Origin: Mycobacterium marseillense
GTDB taxonomy: Bacteria > Actinomycetota > Actinomycetes > Mycobacteriales > Mycobacteriaceae
NCBI RefSeq assembly: GCF_010731675.1
Contig: NZ_AP022584.1
Span: forward strand, 1,860,001 to 1,924,000
Direction: 5' to 3'
DNA length: 64,000 bases
Made by a program: the position numbers and the translations under genes. Under the pieces are notes generated by a model. The model made no database searches, was not told the DNA's origin, and saw only the letters and a list, made by a program, of their open reading frames with translations. Below are positions 7,382 to 16,029 of the stretch, in pieces (position 1 is the first letter of the stretch; every line of letters starts with the position of its first letter).

Positions 7382-8560
7382 TTATCCGGCAAACGGGGGG
7401 CGCGCCATCACCGTCGGGCGGATCCCGTAGCGCGGACCGGTGCCGCCCGAACTTCCGCCGATACCCGCCAGCGGCATGCCGCCGAGCAGGTTTCCGGGCG
7501 CTGATGTGTCCGGGGTGGTGATGAAGCGGCTGACCGGAATCGACGATGCCCCCGACGTGACCGCCGGGGGCGCGGCGGACCACGCGGGCGGTACGGACAG
7601 CCCACCGACCGGTGCGGCGGAAGCCAAAGTTGCCGAGATGGCGCCGCCGCCACCGGTCAGGCCGCGCAGCGAGGCGCCGACGGTGGGCAGGGCCGCGGCG
7701 GCTTTGGCTCCCTCGCTGGCGGCTTTGGCGGCGGGTGCTAGTGCCTTGCCGAGTGATTGAAAGTGCGTTGTCATGCCGGTAGCGCGATACATCATTGCGA
7801 GGGTGTTTTGGGTGGGGCTGGCATATTGGGACCACAGGCTCACGAATTCGTTCTGTTTTAACGCGTCTGAGATCGGTGTTGTGGATGCGGTTGATGAGCT
7901 AGGTGATGCGAGGCTTTGCAGTGCGGAGGGTGTGGAGGATAACAGTTGCGACTGCGTAGCCTGCGTGCTCGTGCCGGCCGGTGTGCCGGCGGCTCGGGTG
8001 ACCGCGGCGCCCTGCATGGCCTGTCCGGCGGGGTTGGTGGTTTGGGCCGGCTCGGTGAATGGCGTGACTTCGGCAGTGGGTGCGGTGTGGGCGGCGTAGC
8101 CGTACATCGTGGCGGCGTCTTGGGCCCACATTTCGCCGTATTGGGCCTCGAGTTGGGTGATCAGTGGGATGTTTTGGCCGAGGACATTGGTGGAGATCGC
8201 CTGGGCGAGCAGGGTGCGGTTCGTTTCGATCAGTGGTGGGGGCACCGTGGCGGCGAACGCGGTCTCGTAAGCGCCCGCCGCGGCTCTGGCTGATGTGGCG
8301 GCCTGTTCGGCTTGCGCGGCGCTGGTCCGCATCCATACCAGATAGGGTTGGGCGGCCTCGGCCATTTGGGCTGATGCCGGGCCCATCCACCCTTCGCTGG
8401 TCAGTTGTGTGATGACGGTGTCGTAGGCGGTGGCTGCGGAGTCCAGCTCGGCGGCCAGCATGTTCCATGCCCATGCCGCGGCCATCATCGATGCCGAACC
8501 GGGGCCGGAATACATGCGCGCAGAATTGAATTCAGGGGGTAGTGCTCCGAAATCCAGCAC
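7382..8560 (-). CDS. PPE family protein, SVP subfamily
   Basis: Start chosen at GTG 8560, which follows AAGGAGGC and gives the standard N-terminus [19 protein letters not shown]; a longer frame to 8614 exists but would overlap the PE gene needlessly. 392 residues. PPE domain (about 1-180) with MWAQDAATMYGYAA, a variable Ser/Thr-rich middle, then GGLSVPPAW (SVP motif) and the end YGIRPTVMARPPFAG. It lies 13 bp downstream of a PE gene on the same strand; the two should pair. Divergent from the third PPE gene at 9228. Confidence 0.9.
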   Translation of the reverse strand: MLDFGALPPEFNSARMYSGPGSASMMAAAWAWNMLAAELDSAATAYDTVITQLTSEGWMGPASAQMAEAAQPYLVWMRTSAAQAEQAATSARAAAGAYETAFAATVPPPLIETNRTLLAQAISTNVLGQNIPLITQLEAQYGEMWAQDAATMYGYAAHTAPTAEVTPFTEPAQTTNPAGQAMQGAAVTRAAGTPAGTSTQATQSQLLSSTPSALQSLASPSSSTASTTPISDALKQNEFVSLWSQYASPTQNTLAMMYRATGMTTHFQSLGKALAPAAKAASEGAKAAAALPTVGASLRGLTGGGGAISATLASAAPVGGLSVPPAWSAAPPAVTSGASSIPVSRFITTPDTSAPGNLLGGMPLAGIGGSSGGTGPRYGIRPTVMARPPFAG

Positions 8561-8573
8561 GTAGTCAGCCTCC

Positions 8574-8873
8574 TTAGCTGGCCGCGGCGGCGTTGATGGC
8601 TTCGGTGGCCGCATAGGAACCGGCGCCGAGGTGCAGCATTTTCACGAAGCTGTCGTGAATCATCGTGGCTTGGGCGCAGACGGTCTGATACATCTGGGCG
8701 TGCGTGGCGAACTGCGCCGCGATCAGGACCGAAACCTCGTCGGCCGCCGCGGGAACCACGCCCGTCGTCGGCGCCGATGCCGCGGCATTCTGCGCGGCCA
8801 GCGCCGAACCGATCACGGCCAATTTGCTGGCTGCTGCGGATAACACTTCGGGTTGGGTGGTCACGAACGACAC
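8574..8873 (-). CDS. PE family protein (99 aa)
   Basis: GTG 8873 is preceded by GAGGAGAGAG. The protein is a bare PE domain, MSFVTTQPEVLSAAASKLAV, very similar to the PE protein at 2078-2377, and heads a PE-PPE pair on the minus strand. The upstream 350-bp region holds a strong AT-rich inverted repeat (9021-9048) between this gene and the divergent PPE gene. Confidence 0.9.
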   Translation of the reverse strand: MSFVTTQPEVLSAAASKLAVIGSALAAQNAAASAPTTGVVPAAADEVSVLIAAQFATHAQMYQTVCAQATMIHDSFVKMLHLGAGSYAATEAINAAAAS

Positions 8874-9227
8874 TGTGATCTCTCTCCTCGCTGGATCTCG
8901 TTTCAGCGGCCGCTAAAGCCGCTCCCCAGCGAGGTTAAGTGCTGCGCGATCAATAGTGTATTGCCAAAGACTAATGTTCATCGTCAGTTAGATTCAGTTC
9001 AGAGTCGTGAACTGTCGCGTACATATATGTTCTTAGAATCATATATGTGCATCATCGTCCACTCATGAGAGATGGCGGCCGCGGTCGACGAACGGCTTCG
9101 CGTTCGTGACTTCCTCGCCGACGGTGTCGGCTGCGCTGGACGGTAGCCACGCACACGTATCTGACCACAGTTTCGGGCGGCGTTGGTGTGCGTGCGACAG
9201 CCGTCGACAAGCCGAGGGGACCACTTA
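8874..9227. other. Divergent intergenic region between PE-PPE pair and third PPE gene
   Basis: About 350 bp that is AT-rich compared with its surroundings. It contains the inverted repeat at 9021-9048 and presumably two divergent promoters. No coding sequence is recognised. Confidence 0.6.
9021..9048. promoter_or_regulatory. Perfect inverted repeat, likely operator
   Basis: ACATATATG at 9021-9029 and CATATATGT at 9040-9048 are perfect nine-base arms around a ten-base spacer (TTCTTAGAAT). It sits between divergent PE and PPE genes in GC-rich DNA. A second 28-bp repeat with the same ends (ACATA...TATGT) precedes pacL-ctpC at 12160-12187. The geometry suits a dimeric regulator such as an ArsR/SmtB-type metal sensor; that identity is a guess. 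Confidence 0.55.
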
Positions 9228-10370
9228 GTGGATTACGGGGCGCTTCCGCCGGAGGTCAACTCCGGGCGGATGTATGTCGGCGCGGGTTCGGGGCCGATGC
9301 TGGCCGCGGCGGCAGCCTGGGATGGGGTGGCCATCGATCTGTACAGCGCGGCCGCCTCCTACAGTTCGTTGATCGCCGAGCTCACCGGCGTGTGGAGGGG
9401 TCCGGCGTCGGCGACGATGGCCAGCGCTTCGGCCCCGTATACCGCGTGGCTGACTGCGACGGCTGCGCAGGCCGAGCAGACGGCCGTCCAGGCGAAGGCC
9501 GCTGTGGGAGCGTACGAGGCGGCGTTCGCGATGACGGTTCCGCCGCCGGTGATCGCGGCCAACCGCGCGCAACTGATGACGTTGATCGCGACGAACTTCT
9601 TCGGCCAGAATTTGCCGGCGATTGCGGCTACCGAGGCCCAGTACGCCGAGATGTGGGCCCAGGACGCGGCGGCGATGTATGGCTACGCCGCGGCGTCGGC
9701 CGGCGCCTCAGCACTGCCCACCTTCGATCAGTCGCCGCCGACCACCAACCCGGCGGGCCAGGCCGGTCAAGCCGCCGCCGTCGCCCACGCCGCCGATACA
9801 AGTGCACAACCCAGCGCGTCCATCTCCGGGCTAGCAAACCTCAAATCAGTCTCGACCGGATTACTGAATGCATCGACTACGTCATCCGGATCGTCCAAAC
9901 CGGTGGCCTGGAAAGACTGGGTAAAAATGTATACCAGCGACCTTGGCATCCTATATTACCAACTGGGCGACTATGACCACTTTATGAAGCTCTGGCTAGG
10001 TGGGAGGCCGGCCGCCGTCAGCAAAGGAACTCAGGCCGCGGCGGCCGCAGCCACCTTGCGCGGTGTGGGTGGAACCCTCGGCGGTGGCCCGACGCCCTCG
10101 GGCGCGTCTGTGTCGGCGGGTCTGGGCAGGGCGGGCACCGTCGGCCACTTGTCGGTGCCCCAGAGTTGGGCCGCCGCGGCACCGGCGACAAGCGCAGAAA
10201 CAGCGCCGCCCGCGGTCAGCACCGTCAGCGCCGGCTCCGAGGCCAAAGCAGGGGGTTTGCTCCGCGGCATGCCGCTGACGGGCGCGGGCCGGGGTGCCGG
10301 CGGCAAGATCGTCGGACAGCGGTACGGGTTCCGTCCGATGGTGGTGGCACGCCACGTCGTCGGCGGATAG
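9228..10370 (+). CDS. PPE family protein, SVP subfamily
   Basis: Start chosen at GTG 9228, with GAGGGG ten bases upstream, giving VDYGALPPEVNSGRMYVGAG; 380 residues. PPE domain with [17 protein letters not shown], a variable middle that is less repetitive than in the other two PPE proteins (WKDWVKMYTSDLGILYYQ), then GHLSVPQSWAAAAP and the end YGFRPMVVARHVVGG. No PE gene accompanies it on this strand, so it may use the PE from a neighbouring pair. Divergently transcribed from the PE-PPE pair to its left. Confidence 0.88.
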   Translation: MDYGALPPEVNSGRMYVGAGSGPMLAAAAAWDGVAIDLYSAAASYSSLIAELTGVWRGPASATMASASAPYTAWLTATAAQAEQTAVQAKAAVGAYEAAFAMTVPPPVIAANRAQLMTLIATNFFGQNLPAIAATEAQYAEMWAQDAAAMYGYAAASAGASALPTFDQSPPTTNPAGQAGQAAAVAHAADTSAQPSASISGLANLKSVSTGLLNASTTSSGSSKPVAWKDWVKMYTSDLGILYYQLGDYDHFMKLWLGGRPAAVSKGTQAAAAAATLRGVGGTLGGGPTPSGASVSAGLGRAGTVGHLSVPQSWAAAAPATSAETAPPAVSTVSAGSEAKAGGLLRGMPLTGAGRGAGGKIVGQRYGFRPMVVARHVVGG

Positions 10371-10420
10371 ACGCCCAGGGTCCCGCGCTGGTCGAGGGGC
10401 GCCGAACGCGTGGTGTGGGC

Positions 10421-11134
10421 CTATTTGCCGGACGTGAACCAGGCGACCTTGGCTTGCCAAGATCGGGCGGATCCGTAGGCGAAACCGATGGCGCTCAGGC
10501 AGGCGCACAACCAGACGGGCAAGGCGATGTCGGTGCCCGCCCACGCGGTTCCAATTTGGATCACGCTGGCCGCCGCCCCGAATCCCGCCGAGATCAGATA
10601 GAGGTCGACGGTCGTCGTTGAGCGGGGATCCGTCCGCAGGATCAAAAGGATTCGCCCGGCGTAGGAGAGTAGATAGATCATCAGGGCGCCCAGGACCAGC
10701 CAGTAAGCCAGCAGCCAGAAGTCGGCGGGGGCCGCGAAGAAGTCGAGGTGATGGCCTTCGTCGGCGATGATGAACAGCGCCACCAGCAGCGGAACCGCAA
10801 GCCGCAGCGGGCGCGTGACGTGCTTGCGAAATAGTTCGCGCTCGTAGGTTTCGTCGACGAGGCGGATGAGCCCGTGCCGAATAATGGCCGTCACCGCGAA
10901 GATCCAGCAGATGTGACCGAGCAGATGTTGTATGTTCCACAGCCCCAAGACGCGATGCAGTGGCGGCCCGAGCGCGGCCGCGGCCCAATGCGACATCAAC
11001 AGCACGGCGCAACCGTGCAGGGCGATGTTGCGGGTGGCGCCGGCCTCCCACCGGGAGCGCCAGGTGTCGCGCCGGATCCACAGGCTGCACATCAGGGCCG
11101 CCAGGGTGACGATGATGAGTGCGGTCTTGATCAT
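10421..11134 (-). CDS. Multi-pass membrane protein, function unknown
   Basis: 237 residues from ATG 11134 with about seven hydrophobic segments (for example MIKTALIIVTLAALMCSLWI and PLRLAVPLLVALFIIADEGH). A His-containing segment, GLWNIQHLLGHICWIF, lies near residue 65. It resembles a mycobacterial integral-membrane family often found beside a small HTH regulator, and such a regulator lies immediately upstream here (23-bp gap, same strand). No transport motif or enzyme signature is visible, so the pair is probably a regulator with its membrane partner, and no function is assigned. Confidence 0.6.
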   Translation of the reverse strand: MIKTALIIVTLAALMCSLWIRRDTWRSRWEAGATRNIALHGCAVLLMSHWAAAALGPPLHRVLGLWNIQHLLGHICWIFAVTAIIRHGLIRLVDETYERELFRKHVTRPLRLAVPLLVALFIIADEGHHLDFFAAPADFWLLAYWLVLGALMIYLLSYAGRILLILRTDPRSTTTVDLYLISAGFGAAASVIQIGTAWAGTDIALPVWLCACLSAIGFAYGSARSWQAKVAWFTSGK

Positions 11135-11157
11135 TCAAACGGTCCCGGCAGTGCCGC

Positions 11158-11706
11158 TCAGACGGGCGGACTGTTGGGATCGGGGCGAAGATCACGCAGC
11201 CGGGGCGGCCCGGCCTGGGACTCCACATACTCGGTAACCGAGTCGGAGTCGATCAAACCGAAGCGAACCTGCAGGTCAACCGGGTTCAACCCCAAATACT
11301 TGGCCGCCCTAATCAGGTTGTCCGCGGTGATTAGCCTGCCCTCACGAGCCGCCTTGTAGTACGCGGACTTGCGGTAGCCGAACGCTTCGTAGACCTCGGT
11401 AGCCGCCAAGGGCCGCCCGACCAGATACGGAAGCACCACCGCCGGGTCCTTCGCACTGTCGTCCACAATCAGGGACGATAGCGTCGTACGACGGACCTCG
11501 CAAAAGAAACGCGACCACGCCAATGTGGCGGGGCGATTGCGGTTCGCCTGCCTGCCAGCCTTAGCCACCCTGCCTGATTTCGACGTCGATGCCGCCGCCT
11601 GCTGCACCGCTCGGCGGTCATCAACATCGACCGCGAGTGTCCTACCGACTACGCGACCATGCCGCCGCCGAAGCCCCGCGCCGCGCCGCCACTGCGACCG
11701 GCACAC
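11158..11706 (-). CDS. Small HTH-type regulator
   Basis: The core reads ATEVYEAFGYRKSAYYKAAR followed by EGRLITADNLIRAAKYLGLN, a helix-turn-helix of the kind in small mycobacterial and prophage regulators. The longest frame starts at 11706, but its first 60 residues are Arg-rich and unlike a protein fold. The true start is probably further in, near the segment SLIVDDSAKDPAVVLPYLVG. The product would control itself and the membrane protein gene 23 bp downstream. The start is uncertain. Confidence 0.55.
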   Translation of the reverse strand: MCRSQWRRGAGLRRRHGRVVGRTLAVDVDDRRAVQQAAASTSKSGRVAKAGRQANRNRPATLAWSRFFCEVRRTTLSSLIVDDSAKDPAVVLPYLVGRPLAATEVYEAFGYRKSAYYKAAREGRLITADNLIRAAKYLGLNPVDLQVRFGLIDSDSVTEYVESQAGPPRLRDLRPDPNSPPV

Positions 11707-11767
11707 TGACCGCAGCTCACGGCGGGGAATTCGACGAGCCCACCCCGGGGGCTTGCGACGAGCGCGA

Positions 11768-12061
11768 TCAGCCAGCCGAATTGTGGCGGTTGTACCACGG
11801 ATGTTCGCACAGTTCCTCGTCCGGAGCGGTTTCGAAGACGGTCTTGGTCCGCCTTAAGCAATCCGCCGGGCCGGTCACCACGCCGACCTCCCGAGCCTGG
11901 CGCACCAACTCCCTAGCCCAAGCGATCTCGAGTCGGTCGACCTCGCGGCTGCCGACGACATCAACGGCCGGCGCAGAGGCGGCCTCATCTTCAGGATTCT
12001 GCGTCAACTGCGCAGCCACGACAGTCTTGGTCTTGGTATCAGACGACCCCTCCGGCCCCAC
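11768..12061 (-). pseudogene. IS256-family transposase remnant (N-terminal part)
   Basis: The frame reads ARELVRQAREVGVVTGPADC, then TKTVFETAPDEELCEHPWYN and RHNSAG. This matches the N-terminus of IS256 transposases (LVxxARxxGxxLTGPxGLLxxLTKxVLETALxxEMTEHLGYxKHDPAG) with several substitutions, and nothing of the catalytic core follows. It is a fragment on the same strand as the two C-terminal IS256 fragments at 7070 and 19330. Confidence 0.65.
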
Positions 12062-12159
12062 ACACTGTGGCCGATAGCCATCTATACCTTTAATGCAATC
12101 CCGGACCTAGGGAACACGATCCGGGGTTCGCCCCGGGTTGGCCTTCGCCAAGACCCATT

Positions 12160-12187
12160 ACATAGTGATATTGCGATGTATCTATGT
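12160..12187. promoter_or_regulatory. Inverted repeat upstream of pacL-ctpC, possible metal-sensor operator
   Basis: ACATAG at 12160-12165 and CTATGT at 12182-12187 frame a 16-base AT-rich centre. Total length is 28 bp, identical to the repeat at 9021-9048, with the same terminal ACATA...TATGT. It lies 62 bases before the pacL start, where an operator overlapping the promoter would be expected. Confidence 0.5.
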
Positions 12188-12248
12188 TACGGTCGAATGA
12201 GTAGTAGGTGAAATGCGCCCGACAGGGCCGAACACGAGGAGGAATTTG

Positions 12249-12530
12249 ATGTTTCCGCATGCGCTAGCGGCAAAGGCGGCCGCGACGGTGTTCACCGGCT
12301 TGGTGGGCGTGAGCGCTTATGAGTTGTTGCGGAAGGTGGCTGGTGGGGCGCCTGTGCGCCGGGCGACGGTCGCGGCCGCGGAGTTGAGTTTGCGAGGGAC
12401 GCGTCGCGCGGAAGTGGCCGCGGAGTCGGCTCGGCTGAAGGCGGCCGACGTGGTCGCTGAGGCGCGTGAACGCATCGGTGAAGAGGCTTCCCCGCCGGCT
12501 GCGGCCGCGGTCCACGATCACGACCACTGA
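12249..12530 (+). CDS. pacL1: PacL-type metal chaperone (DUF1490)
   Basis: 93 residues from ATG 12249, after GAGGAGGAA. An N-terminal membrane segment (AATVFTGLVGVSAYELLRKV) is followed by an Ala/Glu/Arg-rich helix and the C-terminal metal-binding tail VHDHDH. PacL proteins bind Zn2+ through an Asp/His tail, scaffold and protect the P-type ATPase CtpC in membrane platforms, and are encoded directly upstream of it. Here ctpC begins 11 bp downstream. The symbol is given because the ATPase partner is clearly CtpC. Confidence 0.85.
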   Translation: MFPHALAAKAAATVFTGLVGVSAYELLRKVAGGAPVRRATVAAAELSLRGTRRAEVAAESARLKAADVVAEARERIGEEASPPAAAAVHDHDH

Positions 12531-12540
12531 TCGCTTAACG

Positions 12541-14784
12541 ATGACTGTTGTCGATGACCCCGCCGTAGAAATTCTGTCCGATGCGGCGGGGCGGATGAGA
12601 TTGCATGTTCCGTGGGTTCGTTCGGATTCCCGTCGTGCGGTGGCCGTCGAGGACATGGTGGACAAGCAGACCGGTGTGCGTGCGGTGCACGCCTATCCCC
12701 ACACCGGATCGGTCGTGGTGTGGTATTCACCCAAGCGTTGTGATCGCTCGGCGATCATGGCGGCCATTGCGGCGGCGAAAGACGTTGCGGCTGAGCTTAT
12801 TCCCGCGCGTACGCCGCGCTCGGCTGATGTTCGCAACACTGAGGTGCTGCGCATTGCGGTCGGCGGGGCGGCGCTGGTGTTGTTGGGTGTGCGCCGCTAT
12901 GGTTTCCGACGCCCGCCGCTGCTGGGGCCCAAGGGTCAGCTGGTGGCGACCGGCGCGACGGTGTTCATGGGCTATCCGTTCTTCCGGGGGGCGCTACGTT
13001 CGCTTCGTTCTGGCCGAGCGGGCACCGACACGTTGGTGACGGCGGCCACGGTGGCCAGCATGGTGTTGCGGGAGAACGTGGTCGCGCTGACTGTGTTGTG
13101 GCTGCTCAATATCGGCGAGTACCTGCAGGACCTGACGCTGCGCCGCACCCGCCGGGCCATCGCCGACCTGTTGCGCGGCACCGCGGACACGGCCTGGATC
13201 AGGGCCAATGATGGCAGCGAAGTCCAGGTGCCCATCGATACCTTGCAAATCGGTGACGAGGTCGTCATCCACGATCACGTGGCGATCCCGGTGGACGGCG
13301 AGGTGCTCGACGGGGAAGCGGTGGTCGACCAGTCGGCGATCACGGGCGAAACGTTGCCGGTCAGCATGGTCGTCGGCTCCCGCGTACACGCCGGATCGGT
13401 GGTGATACGCGGACGCCTCGTGGTGCGCGCGACCGCGGTGGGCAGTGAAACCACGATCGGGCGGATCATTTCTCGCGTCGAAGAGGCCCAGCACGATCGG
13501 GCACCGATTCAAACGGTCGGTGAGAATTTCTCCCGCCGGTTTGTTCCGATCTCGTTCATCGTGTCCGCGGCAACTCTACTGCTGACCGGCGACATCCGGC
13601 GCGCGATGACCATGCTGTTGATCGCGTGTCCATGTGCGGTGGGATTGTCGACCCCGACTGCGATCAGCGCCGCGATCGGCAACGGGGCGCGCCGCGGCAT
13701 TCTGATCAAGGGCGGGTCTCACCTCGAACAAGCCGGGCGGGTGAACGCCATCGTGTTCGACAAGACCGGGACGCTCACCGTTGGGCGCCCCGTCGTGACG
13801 AATGTCGTTGCCTTCCAGAAGGATTGGCAGCCCGAAGAGGTCTTGGCCTATGCGGCCAGCTCGGAGATACATTCACGTCACCCGCTGGCCGAGGCGGTGA
13901 TCCGCTCGACCACCGAACGCCATATCACGATCCCGCCGCACGAACAGTGCGAAGTGTTGGTCGGCCTGGGCATGCGCACCTGGGCTGATGGCCGTGTTTT
14001 ATTGCTGGGTAGCCCTTCGCTGCTGCGTGCCGAAAAAGTCCGCGTGTCCAAGAAGGCAACCGAGTGGGTTGAAAAACTGCGCCGCCAAGCCGAGACCCCG
14101 CTGCTGCTTGCCGTCGATGGCAAGCTGATCGGCCTGATCAGCCTGCGCGACGAAATCCGCCCCGAGGCAGCCGACGTGCTGAACAAGTTGCGCAGCAAGG
14201 GCATTGGGCGCATCGTGATGCTCACCGGTGATCATCCTGACACCGCCGAGGTGGTCGCCGGCGAACTCGGCATCGACGAGTGGCGCGCCGAGGTGCTACC
14301 CGAAGACAAGCTTCAGGCGGTGCGCCAACTGCAGGACGAAGGCTTCGTCGTCGCGATGATCGGTGACGGCGTCAATGACGCGCCGGCGCTGGCGACCGCC
14401 GATATCGGGATCGCCATGGGTCTGGCCGGCACCGACGTCGCCGTGGAAACCGCCGATATCGCGCTGGCCAACGACAACCTGCAGCGCCTGCTTGATGTAC
14501 CCGATCTGGGTGCGCGAGCCGTCGCGGTGATCCGGCAGAACTACGGCATGTCCATCGCCGTCAACTCGATCGGTCTGCTCATGGGTGCCGGAGGGGCCCT
14601 GTCGCCGGTGCTGGCCGCGATCCTGCACAACGCATCCTCGGTCGCGGTGGTCACCAACAGCTCTCGACTCATCCGCTACCGCCTGATGAACGGTCAATCC
14701 GCGACCGCGAACGAACACGCGACGGGGGCGCCCGTCGGCACCACCCGTGAGCAAGCCGCGGTGTCGTCCCCGGTCGCCGATTGA
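12541..14784 (+). CDS. ctpC: P1B-type metal-exporting ATPase CtpC
   Basis: 747 residues from ATG 12541. It aligns by eye along its whole length with CtpC (Rv3270), about 30 residues longer mainly at the C-terminus. N-terminal domain (1-100) lacks a CxxC site, as in CtpC. The actuator domain has SAITGE, the transport site is LLIACPCAVGLSTP (CPC), the phosphorylation motif is DKTGTLT and the hinge is GDGVNDAPAL. The HP locus is SRHPLAEAV. CtpC is known as a Zn2+/Mn2+ exporter important for resisting metal poisoning. It forms an operon with pacL, and the inverted repeat at 12160 probably controls both. The CtpC-like NRAMP neighbourhood makes this a metal-homeostasis cluster. Confidence 0.93.
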   Translation: MTVVDDPAVEILSDAAGRMRLHVPWVRSDSRRAVAVEDMVDKQTGVRAVHAYPHTGSVVVWYSPKRCDRSAIMAAIAAAKDVAAELIPARTPRSADVRNTEVLRIAVGGAALVLLGVRRYGFRRPPLLGPKGQLVATGATVFMGYPFFRGALRSLRSGRAGTDTLVTAATVASMVLRENVVALTVLWLLNIGEYLQDLTLRRTRRAIADLLRGTADTAWIRANDGSEVQVPIDTLQIGDEVVIHDHVAIPVDGEVLDGEAVVDQSAITGETLPVSMVVGSRVHAGSVVIRGRLVVRATAVGSETTIGRIISRVEEAQHDRAPIQTVGENFSRRFVPISFIVSAATLLLTGDIRRAMTMLLIACPCAVGLSTPTAISAAIGNGARRGILIKGGSHLEQAGRVNAIVFDKTGTLTVGRPVVTNVVAFQKDWQPEEVLAYAASSEIHSRHPLAEAVIRSTTERHITIPPHEQCEVLVGLGMRTWADGRVLLLGSPSLLRAEKVRVSKKATEWVEKLRRQAETPLLLAVDGKLIGLISLRDEIRPEAADVLNKLRSKGIGRIVMLTGDHPDTAEVVAGELGIDEWRAEVLPEDKLQAVRQLQDEGFVVAMIGDGVNDAPALATADIGIAMGLAGTDVAVETADIALANDNLQRLLDVPDLGARAVAVIRQNYGMSIAVNSIGLLMGAGGALSPVLAAILHNASSVAVVTNSSRLIRYRLMNGQSATANEHATGAPVGTTREQAAVSSPVAD

Positions 14785-15363
14785 TTGCCCCTGCTGTCGC
14801 GTCTCCCCCGCAGCGTCATCCCCAATGGGCGCGCTTCTGGGCTCACGGGCCTTTCATTCGAGTGGGCCGCTTAACGCCTGAGGCCGACGAGCGCCCGGTT
14901 AGAAAGGTGAGCACAAGTGAGTGGACCAGAAACGTCGGCTGAGCAGGTCGGGTCGCACCCGGTTATGCATCTCTCGGAGTTGCTGCATGCGCCGGTGTTG
15001 GCCCGGTCGGGCGAGGCTGTGGGCCGGGTGCAGGACGTGATTGTGCGGCTGCGCGGCGCCGACGAGTATCCGTTGGTGAGTGGGATCGTCGCTGTGGTGG
15101 GGAGGCGGCGGGTGTTCATCGGCAGCCCCTCCATTTCTGAGTACGCCCCAGACCGCGTGGTATTGGCGACACACAAAATCGATCTGCGCGGTTTCGAACG
15201 CCGCGACGGCGAGGTGTTGCTGCGCGCTGATGTGCTGGGACACCGGTTGATCGATGTGGCTGCCGTGGAGTTGGTACGCGCCTATGACGTGGAGCTCGAA
15301 GATATCGGCGTCGGGTGGGTGCTTGCCCGTCTGGATACTCGCCGCCCGGCGCGGTTCTTCGGA

Positions 15364-16029
15364 CTAGGGCGTGTCTGACAAATGCGGTAGCCAGAGGGTG
15401 ATAGCTCTCAGGACAGCTGCGCCGCGGTAGACGAGAGCGAGTTTGTCATAGCGGGTGGCCAGTCCGCGCCATTGCTTGACGACGTTGAAGTTTCGCTCAA
15501 CGACGTTGCGGCCCTTGTAATCCTCGGCGTTGAAGGCCGGCGGCCGGCCGCCACGTGCACCTCGCCGCTTACGGTTAGCGATTTGGTCGGAGGGTTCGGG
15601 AATGACCGCGCCGATGCCACGTCGGCGCAGCCGTGTTCGTGTTGCGCGGCTGGAGTAGGCCTTATCTGCGCGGACGCGATCGGGGCGGGTCCGTGGTCGG
15701 CCACCGCGGCGGTGCACTTTCACGTGTGCGAGCAAATGCTCCAACACCGGTCCGTCATGGGCTTGGCCAGGGCCGACGAGCACCACCAAGGGCCGTCCAC
15801 GACCGTCGACGAGATGATGAATCTTGCTGGTCAACCCACCGCGGGAGCGGCCAATGCCGTGGTCAGGCGGCTCGATGCCCAGATTCGTGTAATTCGACCC
15901 AGCCCCCCGTGTCACGGGTGATGTTCGTAGCGTGCTGATGAGCACGGGCGATCGTGGAATCCACCGCCACCGCCCAGTCGATGAGCCCGGCCGCCTCTGC
16001 GGCGGCCAGCAACCGAGCCAGCACCACAT
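15364..16029 (-). CDS. IS5/IS427-type transposase, second frame (catalytic C-terminal part)
   Basis: This frame carries the DDE nuclease fold: DHGIGRSRGGLTSKIHHLVD, RVRADKAYSS, VIPEPSDQIANRKRRG and RNVVERNFNVVKQWRGLATR with the catalytic E of the YREK-type region. It is reached from the first frame by a shift near the run of six G at 15903-15908. Its stop codon, TAG on the minus strand at 15364-15366, lies in the duplicated target CTAG and not in the IS. Confidence 0.85.
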   Translation of the reverse strand: MWCWLGCWPPQRRPGSSTGRWRWIPRSPVLISTLRTSPVTRGAGSNYTNLGIEPPDHGIGRSRGGLTSKIHHLVDGRGRPLVVLVGPGQAHDGPVLEHLLAHVKVHRRGGRPRTRPDRVRADKAYSSRATRTRLRRRGIGAVIPEPSDQIANRKRRGARGGRPPAFNAEDYKGRNVVERNFNVVKQWRGLATRYDKLALVYRGAAVLRAITLWLPHLSDTP

